From NCBI GenBank assembly GCA_013146195.2, contig CM028377.1:172654355-172718354 (forward strand): DNA of 64,000 nt, given 5' to 3'. Origin of the DNA: Codonopsis lanceolata. Its lineage: Eukaryota > Streptophyta > Magnoliopsida > Asterales > Campanulaceae. A program made the translations under genes and the position numbers. This document shows, piece after piece, positions 11,198 through 23,225 of this stretch (the stretch's first letter is position 1; each line of letters opens with the position of its first letter). The notes under the pieces were generated by a model that made no database searches, was not told the DNA's origin, and worked only from the letters and a program-made list of their open reading frames with translations.

Positions 11198-12584
11198 TGT
11201 GGCACCCCGACTTGGCTTCCAATGCGAAATCCCAAGTCGGACCGCCCAAATTTAATCAAGTAAGCAAGCATGCGCAAGTAGAAATATAAAATTTCACGTG
11301 GCGCAACATCGCATGCATAAAACAACTCGGCTACACTTGGCCGGAAAAATAACTTAAAATAAACAAGTCATCGGCAACGTTACAGCCGGAACCCAACAAC
11401 TACACCTACAATTATAACACATGCATAATAATATCCTCAATAGCCACAACATGCCAGAGACGACAACAACAATAATACTTTAAAAGAGTTTTAAGCGAAA
11501 GAAGCTGTAATGAACCAATATTATAAACAAGCTCGACACTAAAGTCGGCATACAAAAGATTATAAGTATCAAATATTTAAGTTATACTACAACAACAAAA
11601 TCCCAAGACAAGTCTAAGTGACTTGCTTCCCATCGTCCTTGCCAAAATAAAAGTCTAACTACAAAAGTCTCAAAAGAGCAACCTTGAGCTCACAAGCAAC
11701 CAAACGCGGGTATGGCAAATCTAGCGAGAACCGTCTCCTTGGCTCGGATCTAAGGAAAACAAAACAAACAAATAGGGTGAGTCATAAAGACTTAGTAAGT
11801 TACTAAAAATGCATGTTCATGTCATAGCATGACATTTATCACAATTATGGTACATGATCATCATATAGCACTTACCACATTATTCACGTAAGGGCGGAAA
11901 ATAAATCATACAAGTAGGATATGATATAGGCACAGCCGCTACGTAGCTCCTGCAATAAACTGTGTTAACTGGTTCGTGCCATCGAAGTTTTGTGAATTCA
12001 TCGACTCGTATCGAGAACCGCCTCGATTTAATTAGCAAGCCAATGCGGCACGTATTGATACGGCATAAGGGCTACTTCCCCACCGCGCCCACGCTGGAGG
12101 CGTGCCCGGTGCGGCGATCCATAGCGAGCACGAATCTCACAATTCGTGAAGGCGATGCATCGTCCCACCCTGACGTATAAACAAACCAAATAAAGCCAAC
12201 TGGACTCAATGTGATGCACAAGTAAATATTTACTCGTCATAAAAAAATAAGGATCGAATTCGACAACAGCGAACTCATCCAACCAAGTAGGTTATTAATC
12301 TCTACCATAAATCATATCAAGGCAATTAATTGCTCAAAACCAATCATTCATAACAACTTGATTGCAATCAATTAGGCTAAACTTATATTTGAGTAAACCT
12401 AATCAAACGGTGTCCAAACTTCGTAGGGATTGAAAGTAGGGTTCAACATGTTCAAACCTTCCCTAGAGTCGACTCCGTTGAGTCTTTACTATACATTCCC
12501 AATTTTGGGGTAATTGAAGCTATGTGCTTCATAAACCAACCTAGGCCATTACTAAGTTCAACAAGGTTATGAATTCACCAAGCC
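11198..12584 (-). mobile_element. Chromovirus LTR fragment, part 1 (interrupted by a solo LTR)
   Basis: The sequence from TGTGGCACCCCG on is collinear with the LTR at 16844-18525: both carry cacaagcatgcgcaagtag-like, 'gtggcgcaacatcgcat' and 'cggctacacttggccgga' segments in the same order. On the minus strand this is the 3' part of an LTR. It is split at 12584/12585 by the solo LTR at 12590-16582 and resumes at 16588. No primer-binding site lies beyond 11198, so it is a 3' or solo LTR. Confidence 0.75.
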
Positions 12585-15530
12585 ATTGCTGTAACGACCC
12601 GACCCGGACTCCAATGCGAAATCCCAAGGTCGTGCCGTTAAGACAGACTAAAAGACGGACAAGCACCTGCTAAGCATAATGGTACGAGTCAAAAGATGAG
12701 CCATCGAACTCTAATAGGAAGGTAAAGCCATAACGGCAATACGGAACAAATAAAAACTAAAATCTGCGGAAGCAAATCATAAGTGGAACCCAAGCCTTTA
12801 ATCCTAAAAAAAAGGAATGCAAGGCTGAGAGATAACTATCTCTCGACAAATCTACGATTCGTGTGACGCAACATTGCGCACGGGCAACAAACCATCGGCA
12901 AACCTAAGGCCGGCGAATCAACAAAATACCAACCTGATAAACAACCACTCAACGGCTACAACATGCCGGAGGGACAAATCAACTAAACGAATAAGATATT
13001 TAAATACTAACACTAAACCCAAGTCTCTCGACTAATGTCGTCGGAGATGACAATACCAACAATACTAGAATGAGTGAGCTAAAGCATGCTCGAAATAACA
13101 AGGGAATAACTTCCAAAAGATACAACAGCTCGACCAAGCAAGTCGGCTCCCAAAATAATACGATAACAAAATAGTAACATAATCTACCCAAGTAAAGTCT
13201 ACATAACTTTACATTCGTGTCTCACAAATACATAATAACAATAATAATAATAAATCCAAGCTTAAAGCCCGGAAGACCACCTTCTAGGAATCACTACCCG
13301 AAGCCGCCACGCGTACTAACGGGATCACTGCACACACTAAGGAAAACAAACACACGAAATGAGTCATAATGACCCAGTAAGTTACTAAATGCAATTGTAT
13401 GGCATAGCATGACGTGGCATGGCATAATGCACAAGCATGTACAAAATCATGGCATCTTAATCGTATACCAATAATAAGCTTGTATTAAGTCATCATGTAA
13501 CATAAAATTCATAAACCACATAGCACGTTATCTTTCATATAAGTGCATATACATAAACACGTAAAACCAAGATCTGGGCCTAGCCCTCAATATTCGAACC
13601 ACGGGTCCAACCCTCAAATGATCATAATCTGGGTTTCAATCCTCAAATGATCACAACTCATTAGTTTTCTTAATGAGTACCTCATTACATTCATCCAACC
13701 CTGGGATGAGAAATGGGAGCTCGATATCAGGCTAGGGGGCGCTAATACGAGACCACATCCCACTATTGGCCATATAGTGAGGAGAAAGGGTACCAATGCG
13801 GCGATTCATAGCGAATGTTTCCAAAGGCTATGAATCGTCCCATTGCCGACAAAACGACCAAGACGCCAGCTGGACTTAAATCAAGATGCTCAAGTAGATA
13901 TTTAATTGGATAAACCAATAAGGACCAAGTCCTTCACAAGAGGACTCACCAAATCAAGTAGGTCATAATGCTCTACAAAACCCAATAAACAATGCACATA
14001 ATTGTACACACTTAACATATTCAACTAACTTGTAAGTTTAGTTCAAAAACCACATATTGAGGTATTCATAATCCTCAAGTCACCACCAATTCAAGAATAG
14101 CTTATAAGCTCAATAAATCACAACGTGAGGTCTACTATAGTCCTCTACTCAATATTAAATCAAAGACTATTATTTTAGTCTAAGAACAATCATAAATCAA
14201 GACTTAGCATTTAGTCTATACATAAAAGCATACCGGACTCAACAATAGTCCCAACCGTCGTATATAACCGACTTCCTCAAAACCATCCTCATGAATGACT
14301 AGACTACACCGTAGTCCATGACCCGCAAGTTTCCATGTACGTTCATCTGAATTTCCTAAAAGAAATCTCATTCAAATAATCATTTCGTAAGGATACACGA
14401 GATCATTGATTGGTCTCTAATGCTCCGTGCTCTACGAGCACGCTCTAAATAAATCCCCAATAAGCCTCTATATCGTGGGTGTCACCAATGGGACACAATT
14501 CGAGATGCTCGGGTACTCATCATCAAAACCAACCAAACCCAAACATCGTAGGATTTCAACCTAAGGCTCACTAACATCTTATTGAACCTAAAATGACTCC
14601 ATTGAGTCTTAATATCACATTTCCTTAAATACATATTTCATACATCCCAAAATTAACACATCAATCAAATTTATAGCAATTCTCCCAAAAATAATCCGGG
14701 CTTGTTTCCCAAGCCTAAAAATCCAAGAACTCAACATAATCATAATCAAACGAATCCCAAATGTCATAGGACTTTCACTCGAGTTTATTAACACATTATT
14801 GGACTTATTACGACTCCGTTGAGTCTAAATACTAAGTTTCATTATTTACGCACTTCATCAATTTCAACATTTACACCCACTTCAATTAACAACAATTTCC
14901 CCAATAATTCGGGCTTGATCCTCAAGCCCTAAAATCCACAACAAAACCCAACATAAAGCATAACCCATTTCATAAATCACTTAATTTCAATTAAATGATC
15001 CTACTCATGATAACTAGTGAGTTCACACATTCAAAACCCCAACATGGCATATTTCCACAATAAATCCAAATAACATATGGACAAGATTTCTAGCATGCTC
15101 ATAATCCTATAAACATAAGATAAAGAGTAATCATATACTTCAACAATCATAGAAGCCATTCTACAAATGCTCCTAACAAGTTCATACTTCCAAAAATCCC
15201 CAAATTGGGCATACAAAGCATATCAAGTGTTCATTGCCCACAAATAGCATATAGGTTGTTTTCCTTAGGGCCAATGAACCAAAATCAAAAGGAAGTAACT
15301 TACCTAGCTTGAGTGAAAACTCAAGAGAATCAAAATCAACGGTGAAGTTGTTCTACTCGCCCGAGGCTTCAAGATTCCAAGTTTGAAGGCACCGATCGAA
15401 CTGGATCGTCTTGGATCGAAGAGAGAAGAAGGCTAGGGCTTGAATCTCCCTTGGACTCTCTATCTCTCTAATACGTATGAATGAGGAGAAGAAATGAAGA
15501 GATTTCTGCAAATTGCAAAGGGGGTTTGGG

Positions 15531-15538
15531 TATTTATA
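15531..15538 (-). promoter_or_regulatory. TATA-like box of the solo LTR
   Basis: TATAAATA on the minus strand, about 1,045 bp from the LTR start, inside ggtataaatacc. The plus-strand LTR at 23373 has TATATAA at the equivalent distance (about 1,020 bp), which supports it as the LTR promoter. Confidence 0.55.
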
Positions 15539-15768
15539 CCCCCAAATTAAGGAGGGCACAATGGACATTTCCCTTGCACAATTAGTAGAGATTAGGATTA
15601 ATCAATCACTAATCTAACCTTAATTAACTTCCAACTAATGTTAGGACAAGTTTAGGGCTAAGTATGGGTGGTTAGGAAGGGTTTAGAAAAGGTTTTGGGT
15701 AGGGATTTAGGAGCAAAAGTCGTCAACAGCAAAACAGGGGGAAAATTCCGTAGGTGCAACCTGATGTT

Positions 15769-15890
15769 GAGGCGGGCGCCTCACTCAAGGCCAGGCGGGC
15801 GCCTGGACTTCTGGGAGCTCAAATGTTCATTTTGCAATGCTTCTCAGCACTGTCCCGCGAGCTGGTGATCAGAATTCGATGCGAGCGCAT
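15769..15890. repeat. GC-rich palindrome island of the solo LTR
   Basis: Three short perfect inverted repeats lie within 122 bp: gaggcg-gg-cgcctc (15769-15782), ccaggcg-gg-cgcctgg (15791-15806) and atgcg-ag-cgcat (15879-15890). Each has a two-base centre. The flanks are AT-rich and shared with the other LTRs, while the island sequence is not. Confidence 0.85.
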
Positions 15891-16587
15891 GGTCCAGCCC
15901 TTGAACTTGGTCTAAACATGTCCTAAATGGTCCCAAACTCATGGACAACCATTCTAAGGTCTAACCCAACTCAAAACAAGTCGGAAACACACCCGAACAA
16001 CATCCGAAACAACTCGAAGCGAAACCGGGAAGAGGTGCAACAACGTGCAACCGGAACGACGAATGAACTCGCAATCGAACGAGCAATGAAAGGAGACTTT
16101 TAAGGCAAGTCTAAGGGCTAATGAAGAAGCTTAAATACTTCTAGAAAGTTGAATAACAACTAGGGAAATAAGGATTCCAAAGGAGAGACGATTACACGAC
16201 TCAATCCCCGAACTACGCGATAGAGACGAACGCTATCTCCAAAGCTTCCAAATCATCGATAGACTTAAGGAACACCTCCAACTTGAAGTCTAATACATCT
16301 AAACATGTTAATAAACCATCATATAGAGGTCTAGGACCAAACCGAGGTCACGAACGCAAAACGCAAGCAAACCCTCAATCGCGTCGCATTCCGACTATCG
16401 TCGAGTAACGACTTGTGACTTTAGCAAGTCAACAACTATATGGCATCTCTTAATAGTGTTTTGGTCTTAATATGGTCTCTCATATATATCTAGACCCTCT
16501 CGTAAACCAAACATACAGTCGACAAAGGAAGAATTGCAAGTGTAGCACGCAAACCGAGCTAACGAAGGAGCGGGGTGTTACAATTGC

Positions 16588-16843
16588 AATGTATTTTATA
16601 TTCATCATAGAGTCCAATTTAGAGGATAGAACACATCAAAACAAACCAACATATCATGTAGGCTATAATTAGGGCATTCTCATATGGCACCATTTCAAGC
16701 AACACATATAATAAATGTTTCTAACATGTTCATAATCTTAAATATACAAGATGAAAGAGTATAGCAACCTTTCATAACCATAAAACCATCCTACACATGC
16801 TTCTATCAAGCTCATGTTTTTAAATCACAAGATGAAGGCATAT
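16588..16843 (-). mobile_element. Chromovirus LTR fragment, part 2
   Basis: Directly after the target-site duplication of the solo LTR, sequence of the interrupted host LTR resumes (AT-rich, with tcataatcttaaatatacaa). It ends where the next LTR begins at 16844, so this older LTR was probably cut a second time. Confidence 0.55.
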
Positions 16844-18525
16844 TGTGACGGCCCGACCCGGACCCCAATGCGAGATCCCGAGTCGTGCCGTCCAAATAAT
16901 CAATATCACAAGCATGCGCAAGTAGGATAATAAAATTCATGTGGCGCAACATCGCATACAAATAACAACTCGGCTACACTTGGCCGGAAAATAACATAAA
17001 TTAAACAAGTCATCGACGACGTTACAGCCAGAACCCAACAACTTCTCCTACAATTTTAACACGTGCATATAATATCCTCAACGGCCACAACATGCCGGAG
17101 ACAACAACAACAATAATATTGAAAAGTGCTTTAGCGGAAGAAACTGTAGCGAACCATTAACATATAAACATGCTCGACATATAAGTCGGCATACAAAAGA
17201 TTACGAGTGTCAAATCATTAAGTTTACTACAACAACAAAAACCCCAAAGTCAAGTCTAGATGACTTGCTTCCCAACGTCCTTGCCAAAAATAAAAGACTA
17301 ACTACCAAAAGTCCCAAAGGAGCAACCTTGAGCTCACAAGCAACCAAACGTGATATGGCGAATCTAGCGTGAACCGTCTCCTCGGCTCGGATCTAAGGAA
17401 AACAAAGCAAACAAATAGGGTAAGTCGAAAGACTTAGTAAGTTACCAAAAATGCATGTTCATGTCATGGCATGGAGTTTATCACAATTATGGTACATGAT
17501 CATCATATAGCACTTAGCACATTATTCACGTACGCGCGTAAAATAAATCATACAAGTAGGATATGACCTCAAAAATCATAGGCTTTGTTTTCCTTAGGGT
17601 CAAAGAGAACTAAAACAAAGAAGAAGAGAAGAGTAACTTACTTGTATTATACACCCAAGAAAGCAAATAAGAAAACTATTCGGTAGGAAATGATCTACTC
17701 TTCAAGCTCTTTACTTCTATGGAGGTGGCTTGAGCAATAGAGGAAAGAATCATGGAAGACTAAGGGGAAAGCTTCAAGAAGCCATGGGAGGACCTTGAGG
17801 GAGATAAATCCCGTTTTTGGAGAGTGAGGGAGGGAAATGAAGGTCAAACATTCAGATTGTGGTGTTTAAGGGTTTAGAAACTTAGTGGGACAAGTGTCAC
17901 ATTGATGTGGTCTCTAAAAATCTGATTTTGGGCTTGATTTAATCACTAAAGCACTCACTAATCCACTCCTAAAACAAGTTACTAGTGTTAGATCATGATT
18001 AATGAGGGTTAGGGAGGTTTAGGTGGGGGTGAGAAAGGGTTTTGGATAGGGGTTGAAGTGCAGAATTCGAGAAACAGGAAACAGAGCACACCAGTCGGGG
18101 GACCTTGCGGACGCAAGGTCCTTCCTACCTTGCGACCGCAAGCTACTTGCTTGCCAAAATCTCCACTTTCTGGTTACCTTGCGGCCGCAAGCCCAGCAGA
18201 CCCAAAAAGGCTCAAAATGCAACCTAAAAGACCCCCAAACACTTAGCCAAATCAATGGGGCTTCAAACCGCATAAAAAATGAGTCTAAAAATCATCACAA
18301 ACACCCTCAAACAACACCCGAACAATCCGAACGAAGGAGGGAAAGAAGGAGAACTAGACAAGCAATTCAACCAACGATTCAACAAGCATGCAAACACGAT
18401 TCTAAACATGTCAAGAGCATTATGAGTGACTTATAAATGATTCTAAAACATATATAGACTACGTAAACATGCTCACAAGCAATAGGAATGCATGAATGCA
18501 AGCAATGAATGGCTAGGGTGCCATA
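16844..18525 (-). mobile_element. 3' LTR of a minus-strand chromovirus element
   Basis: On the plus strand it runs from TGTGACGGCCCGACC to ...GGGTGCCATA. On the minus strand it begins TATGGCACCC immediately after the purine run aaggaggggagaa at the end of the chromovirus pol, which is the position of a 3' LTR. Compared with 11198-12584 it has an internal deletion at about 17568. The matching 5' LTR is not in the window because pol is cut at about 20095. The 127-codon plus-strand ORF inside is not a gene. Confidence 0.8.
18101..18191. repeat. GC-rich palindrome island, 'cttgcg..cgcaag' type
   Basis: Three inverted repeats share one word: gaccttgcg-ga-cgcaaggtc (18101-18120), cttgcg-ac-cgcaag (18129-18142) and cttgcg-gc-cgcaag (18178-18191). 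The position within the LTR is equivalent to the island at 15769-15890, but the word is different. Confidence 0.88.
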
Positions 18526-20094
18526 TTCTCCCCTCCTTAAGGAATTTAGTCCCTAAATTCTTACCAAGTCCCTCGAACAAATGTGGATACTTATCGCGCA
18601 TCTCCTCTTCCGTTTCCCAAGTCTCTTCCTCAATGTTGTGATTCTTCCAAAGAACTTTGACTAAGGGAATCCTCTTGGTTCGTAGCACTTGCTCTTTAGT
18701 ATCCAAAATCTTCACGGGCTTTTCAACATAGGACATATCCAACTCAAATGTTATCTCCTCATACTCAAGCCCATGTGATTCATCCCTCATATACTTTCGC
18801 AACATAGAAACATGAAAGACATTATGAGTCTCCGAGAGTGAAGGTGGCAACGCAATTCGATACGCTAAGGACCCAACTCTCTCGGGAATCTCGAATGGGC
18901 CAATGTATCTCGGTGTAAGCTTCCTTTCTTGCCAAATCTCTTCATACCTCTCCTCGGTGTCACTTTCAAGAACACATAGTCTCCCACTAGAAACTCAAGA
19001 TCTCTTCTACGATTATCAGTGTAACTCTTTAGTCGACTTTGAGCGGTGCGTAATCTATCTCTAATCAACTTCACGCTCTCAACCGACTGTTGCACTAACT
19101 CGGAACCCCAAAGTTTTGCCTCTCCAACTTCGTCCCAACAGATAGGTGATCTACACTTACGCCCATACAATGCTTCATACGGCGCCATCTTTATGCTCTT
19201 TTGGTAGCTATTATTATACGCAAATTCTGCCAAGGGTAAATGAGAATCCCAACTTCCTTTAAAATCTACGGCACAAGCTCGAAGCATATCCTCCAAAATC
19301 TGAATCAACCGCTCGGACTGACCATCCGTTTGTGGATGAAAAGCTGTACTGAATTCTAATCTGGTCCCCAAAGCCTCTTGTAACGATTGCCAAAATCTTG
19401 ATGTGAACCTCGGATCTCTATTAGACACAATACTCATCGGAACGCCATGAAGTCTCACGATCTCCTGAATGTACAAGGCTACCAACTGAGTCAATGAATA
19501 AGTTATCGCAATCGAAATAAAGTGTGCAGACTTAGTCAATCTGTCAACTATAACCCAAACTGCATTAAATCCTCTACGTGTGCGCGGTAACCCTCTCACA
19601 AAATCCATAGTAATAAACTCCCAATTCCATTCAGGAATCTCAAGTGGTTGTAAAAATCTCGCAGGCCTTTGATGTTCAGCCTTAACCTGTTGACAAGTCA
19701 AACACTTCGATACATACTCCGCAATTTCCCTCTTCATGCCTTTCCACCAAAATTGGCGTTTCAAATCTAAGTACATCTTCGTGCTCCTCGGGTGAATGGT
19801 GTACCTCGTTTTATGAGCCTTATTAAGAACTTGCCTCTTCAATTCATCATTAGCAGGAATGCAAATCCTCCCTCGAAATGTCAAAGGACCATCATTATTA
19901 ATCGCAAAATCAGGTGATGCATTCTCAGCCAATCCATCAATTATTTTCTTCAACTCCGGATCATTCTCTTTCGCTTCTTTAATCTTCCCAAATAAAACTG
20001 GCGTAGCACGGACATTCGCAAAAATCACACCTCTATCATAAATGCTAGGACCCCAATCACGCAAGTCTTCTAACATCTTCCATTCTCTAACCAT
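18473..20094 (-). pseudogene. Chromovirus pol fragment: integrase plus chromodomain
   Basis: The 409-codon frame (20094-18865) holds a Gypsy integrase: an HHCC zinc finger (HKTRYTIH, then CLTC), a core with 'WEFITMDFVRGLP', the second catalytic site as VSNRDPRF, and 'HPQTDGQSER' with the third acidic residue. Active chromoviruses have an Asp where this copy has Asn in VSNRD, so the integrase is probably dead. Near 18940 a frameshift moves the C-terminus into the 18850-18473 frame, which carries the usual GSLAYR..P.LS..HNVFHVS segment and a chromodomain (about PVKILDTKEQVL to EEM). The chromodomain defines the chromovirus clade, Tekay-like. Protease, reverse transcriptase and RNase H are missing: pol stops at about 20095, where plus-strand element sequence begins. 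The frame runs into the 3' LTR at 18525. Confidence 0.92.
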
Positions 20095-20188
20095 TAGCTG
20101 TTTCGCCAGGATATGTTCCTTGGCCTAGTTTGGGTTGGGTTATTTGTTGAAATTTTTAACGTTGAGTGTTCCTTGTAGGCATATAATG

Positions 20189-21330
20189 TTAGGAACTTGG
20201 CGTGGAGCTGGTTCTAGTAGGCCTCATTGGGGTACAGCTCATGGCAACGAGAGAGGGGAATGATCCGCGTGTGAATCCTCAATAAATGTTTAGATAGGAA
20301 GACGATTCCACTATACTTGGGAGATTCTTGAGGTTAAAACTTGAGAGCTTCGATGGAGAGCCCAATGCTTCTAAAGCAAAACATTGGTTAGAAAGCATGG
20401 AGAAGATCTTTGAAGTTATGGGTTGTACATCAAAAGAGATGGTGACCCTAGCAGTGTTTAAGCTGAGTGGTGCGGCTGACCATTGGTGGCATGTGTTATG
20501 AGATAGTTGGAGACACCATGGAGTGCCTCAAATGTGGGAAAACTTCACGATGGAGTTTATGGCACAGTTTATTCCGGCAATAGTTCGGGAAAGAAGAGAA
20601 ATGGAATTCATTGCGCTAGAACAAGGAGATATGACTGTGGCTCACTATTCAGCAAAGTTCACAGAGTTGGCTTGTTACTATGGTTACTTAGTACCAGATG
20701 AGTGTGACCATAATATTCCGGAGACTATGCTCATATCTCCCTCCTTCAACCATCAGAAATCAAGGACATTCATTTGTCTATCATGCTCCCATGGCATTCA
20801 TATTTCACTGGTCTGGCTAAGAAGACCCATCGGTTTGTAAAAGGCCTAAAGATGAAATATCGTATGCAGCTTATCCCATTACAGCTCACGGAGTACCGAG
20901 ATGTTGTGGATCGTGCGTATGCGATGGAGTTGGACATTGAGGAGTATGCTCAAAAGAGAACCCCGAGGACTATTAAGAGTGATGATGGTATTAGAGGGCA
21001 GGTAGCACCTCAGACAATTAGTCAAGGAGACGTTCATTCTGGTAGACGGAGTGATGTTCCTACCTCTAGTCGGAGACGACAAGGCAATGAGTTGATATGT
21101 AATTTTTTTAAGAGGACAGGACACGCCGAGAACAGATGTTAGGGTAAAGCAGGAAAGTGCTTTGCTTGTGGCGGTGATCATGTTCGTAAAGATTGTCCGA
21201 GGATGAGAGTCAATCGGTCTGGGGGTACTAGTCAACAATCTAGTGGATCCAAGAGAGACAGTGATGGTCGGCCTAGAGTTTGGGGTCGTGTGCGCGTGGC
21301 GGTTGGCCATTGTGGATTTTTGAAACCTAT
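20189..21330 (+). pseudogene. Chromovirus gag (Tekay-like), frameshifted and with stops
   Basis: The plus strand encodes a Gypsy gag in several frames. About 20330-20500 gives 'LESFDGEPNASKAKHWLE' and 'GCTSKEMVTLAVFKLSGAA' with a DHWW motif; 20523-20720 continues with 'ALEQGDMTVAHYSAKF'; 20774-21142 continues after a frameshift with 'VKGLKMKYRMQL'. A CCHC zinc knuckle, CFACGGDHVRKDC, lies near 21160-21200. There are stops at about 20500 and 21142. Pol does not follow: coding similarity ends at about 21330. This sequence runs opposite to the pol fragment at 18473-20094 and abuts it, so the two come from different insertions. Confidence 0.88.
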
Positions 21331-21567
21331 CAGAAATAGGAAGGTATATTCTCATATATATATTATACTGTTGGTACTATTATTGTTATTATGAGTACAC
21401 GTTTTATCGGTAACTCATGTGCATTCGTACATACATTACATGGTGTATTGAATATTGTAATTTATTGTTTGATTGGGAATAATACCCAATGTGAGATCAA
21501 TATGTGATATTGTTTGATTTGTGGATTGCCGGTAGGTAATCACACACGGTATGTGAATTCTTGTGTA

Positions 21568-21570
<3 letters not shown>

Positions 21571-21612
<42 letters not shown>
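21571..21612. repeat. (TA)n microsatellite
   Basis: About 21 uninterrupted TA units. The antisense ORF with an Ile-Tyr run across it is an artefact of the repeat. Confidence 0.95.
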
Positions 21613-21614
<2 letters not shown>

Positions 21615-23082
21615 ACTATACTATATATGGAAAATATTGGGAATGAATTTACGTTACGACGATGAGTAATCAATGGTATTATGGAGTTACATTTGCATAG
21701 GTCTATATTATAGGCCATGGTGTGAATATATGTATATATATACAAAGCATGAATTGAATAATGATACTTATTGGTTTGGTATGATACTTGCATATTCTGT
21801 GAAGATATGTTTAAGGTGATGAATAAGATACTTCTATGATATTATTTATGGTTATTATGCGAGTAGGATACACTCGATAAGTGCGAAAGTTAAGTGTTGT
21901 GATTTATTGGTTGATTTTGGTTGCGCGGACAAGTATGATGTTTCACCATGATTATTGAAGTGTTAATGTATTGGGGACGCTAGAATATGCGTTGGTTGTA
22001 AACTTGGTCTAGAGCTTAAGAAAGGTTGGAATTGCGGAGTATAGACGTTACGAGTATTAGTAGCCATGTCGACTCAGGGTGACTCCTAGTGAGATTTATT
22101 GGTTGAGTGTACTAGGTACACGAGTTTTGTGGTAGATGTTATTCTTGTTTGCCAAGGAAATAGACCTTGTTACTTGGCTTGATTTTATTCATTTATGTGC
22201 ATTAGTTGTAGGAAACACCTACTTGATGCATCTACATTGTGGTATATTAAATTCTCATTTCATAATTATTAACTTCTGCTCATTCATTTCATTAGCATAG
22301 GAGACTATTTAAAGGATGCTTAAAACTTTTTAATCACGAACCTTCGCATCCTTGCGACGGAAACTTTTGAAGCTAATTCAGCAGGTACCCTGAATTGGTG
22401 ATCAAAAGGTATTCAACGTTGGACTAGGATTGGTATGAATTAAGGTTGAAATTGACTATACCCGTTATCAAATGGAATGGAAAGAAATGGAAAGAATTTT
22501 CAAAACATTTCATTATTGTACTCTTATGTGTTCTTAACCGCGATAAGGAGATCGTGAGTTTGACTTACATGTCTTGAAATGTTGACTTGATTGCCTCTAA
22601 TTTGATTGAGAATTGCTCTATAGGCAATTATTACTTCTTGTAACTTAAGATCTTTTATGCGTGAATTTCATGGTGTGCCCCGAGACAAATAGTTTCGGTA
22701 GTTGAATGTTTAAGGTATGCTTGAACTTGTTTTCATGCTAAACTTTGGAGTTTTGTATACAAGATTTGTTTAGTGTGGTTCGTATGTGTTTTCACGACTC
22801 AAGTATGAGTCATATTATTTCCAATCTTAAGAGTTTGGTGTTGTTGTGCCTATTGAGAAGCCCTGAAACATGAGTTTGGATCTCGGTAGTTTGATCCTCA
22901 TATACTTGTTTGGGTTGTTGTGATGGTAGACTCAAAGATTTTAGTCTTGTTTGATGAGTTGAGCATGTTGGGTAAAACCCTATGCAATTTTACAAAAATT
23001 AAATATATAAAAGTAACAAAATTGTTAGTCGCTGGTTGAAGCATATTTGGGCCGTCTACTAGTTGTGTTGAGCGAAGTCTGC

Positions 23083-23225
23083 TGGTGACTTGCAATGAAG
23101 TCTGCCGGTGACTTTGTTTTAAGTCTGCTGGCGAAAGTCTGTCGGTAAAAGTCTGCTGATGAAAGCCTGCTAGCGAAAATCTGCTGGCAAAAGTCTACCA
23201 GTAAAAGTCTGCTAGTGGCTTTGGG
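23083..23225. repeat. Minisatellite of aagtctgctggtga-type units
   Basis: The motif aagtctgctggtga and variants (gtctgccggtga, gtctgctggcga, gtctgtcggtaa, gtctgctgatga) repeats about eight times, mostly every 14-20 bp. The core agtctgctggt also recurs within the SIRE-type LTRs at 3788-5835 and 40546-44270. Confidence 0.7.

Larger units (their letters stand above)
12590..16582 (-). mobile_element. Solo LTR of a chromovirus (Gypsy, Tekay/Del-type), 3,993 bp
   Basis: On the plus strand it begins TGTAACGACCCG and ends CGGGGTGTTACA. It is flanked by a perfect 5 bp target-site duplication, ATTGC, at 12585-12589 and 16583-16587. On the minus strand the start TGTAACACCCCG matches the LTR starting at 23373. 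No gag or pol lies inside, so it is a solo LTR left by LTR-LTR recombination. Inside, in minus-strand order, are a GC-rich palindrome island (15890-15769), a TATA-like box (15538-15531) and a possible splice donor near 15303. A relative with the same orientation is at 49941-54036. ORFs inside are not genes. Confidence 0.93.

Noticed and set aside
18053..18436. 127-codon plus-strand ORF
   Set aside because: It is inside a minus-strand LTR and covers the GC palindrome island; composition explains the open frame.
20879..21355. 158-codon minus-strand ORF
   Set aside because: It is antisense to a recognisable gag with a zinc knuckle; a shadow.
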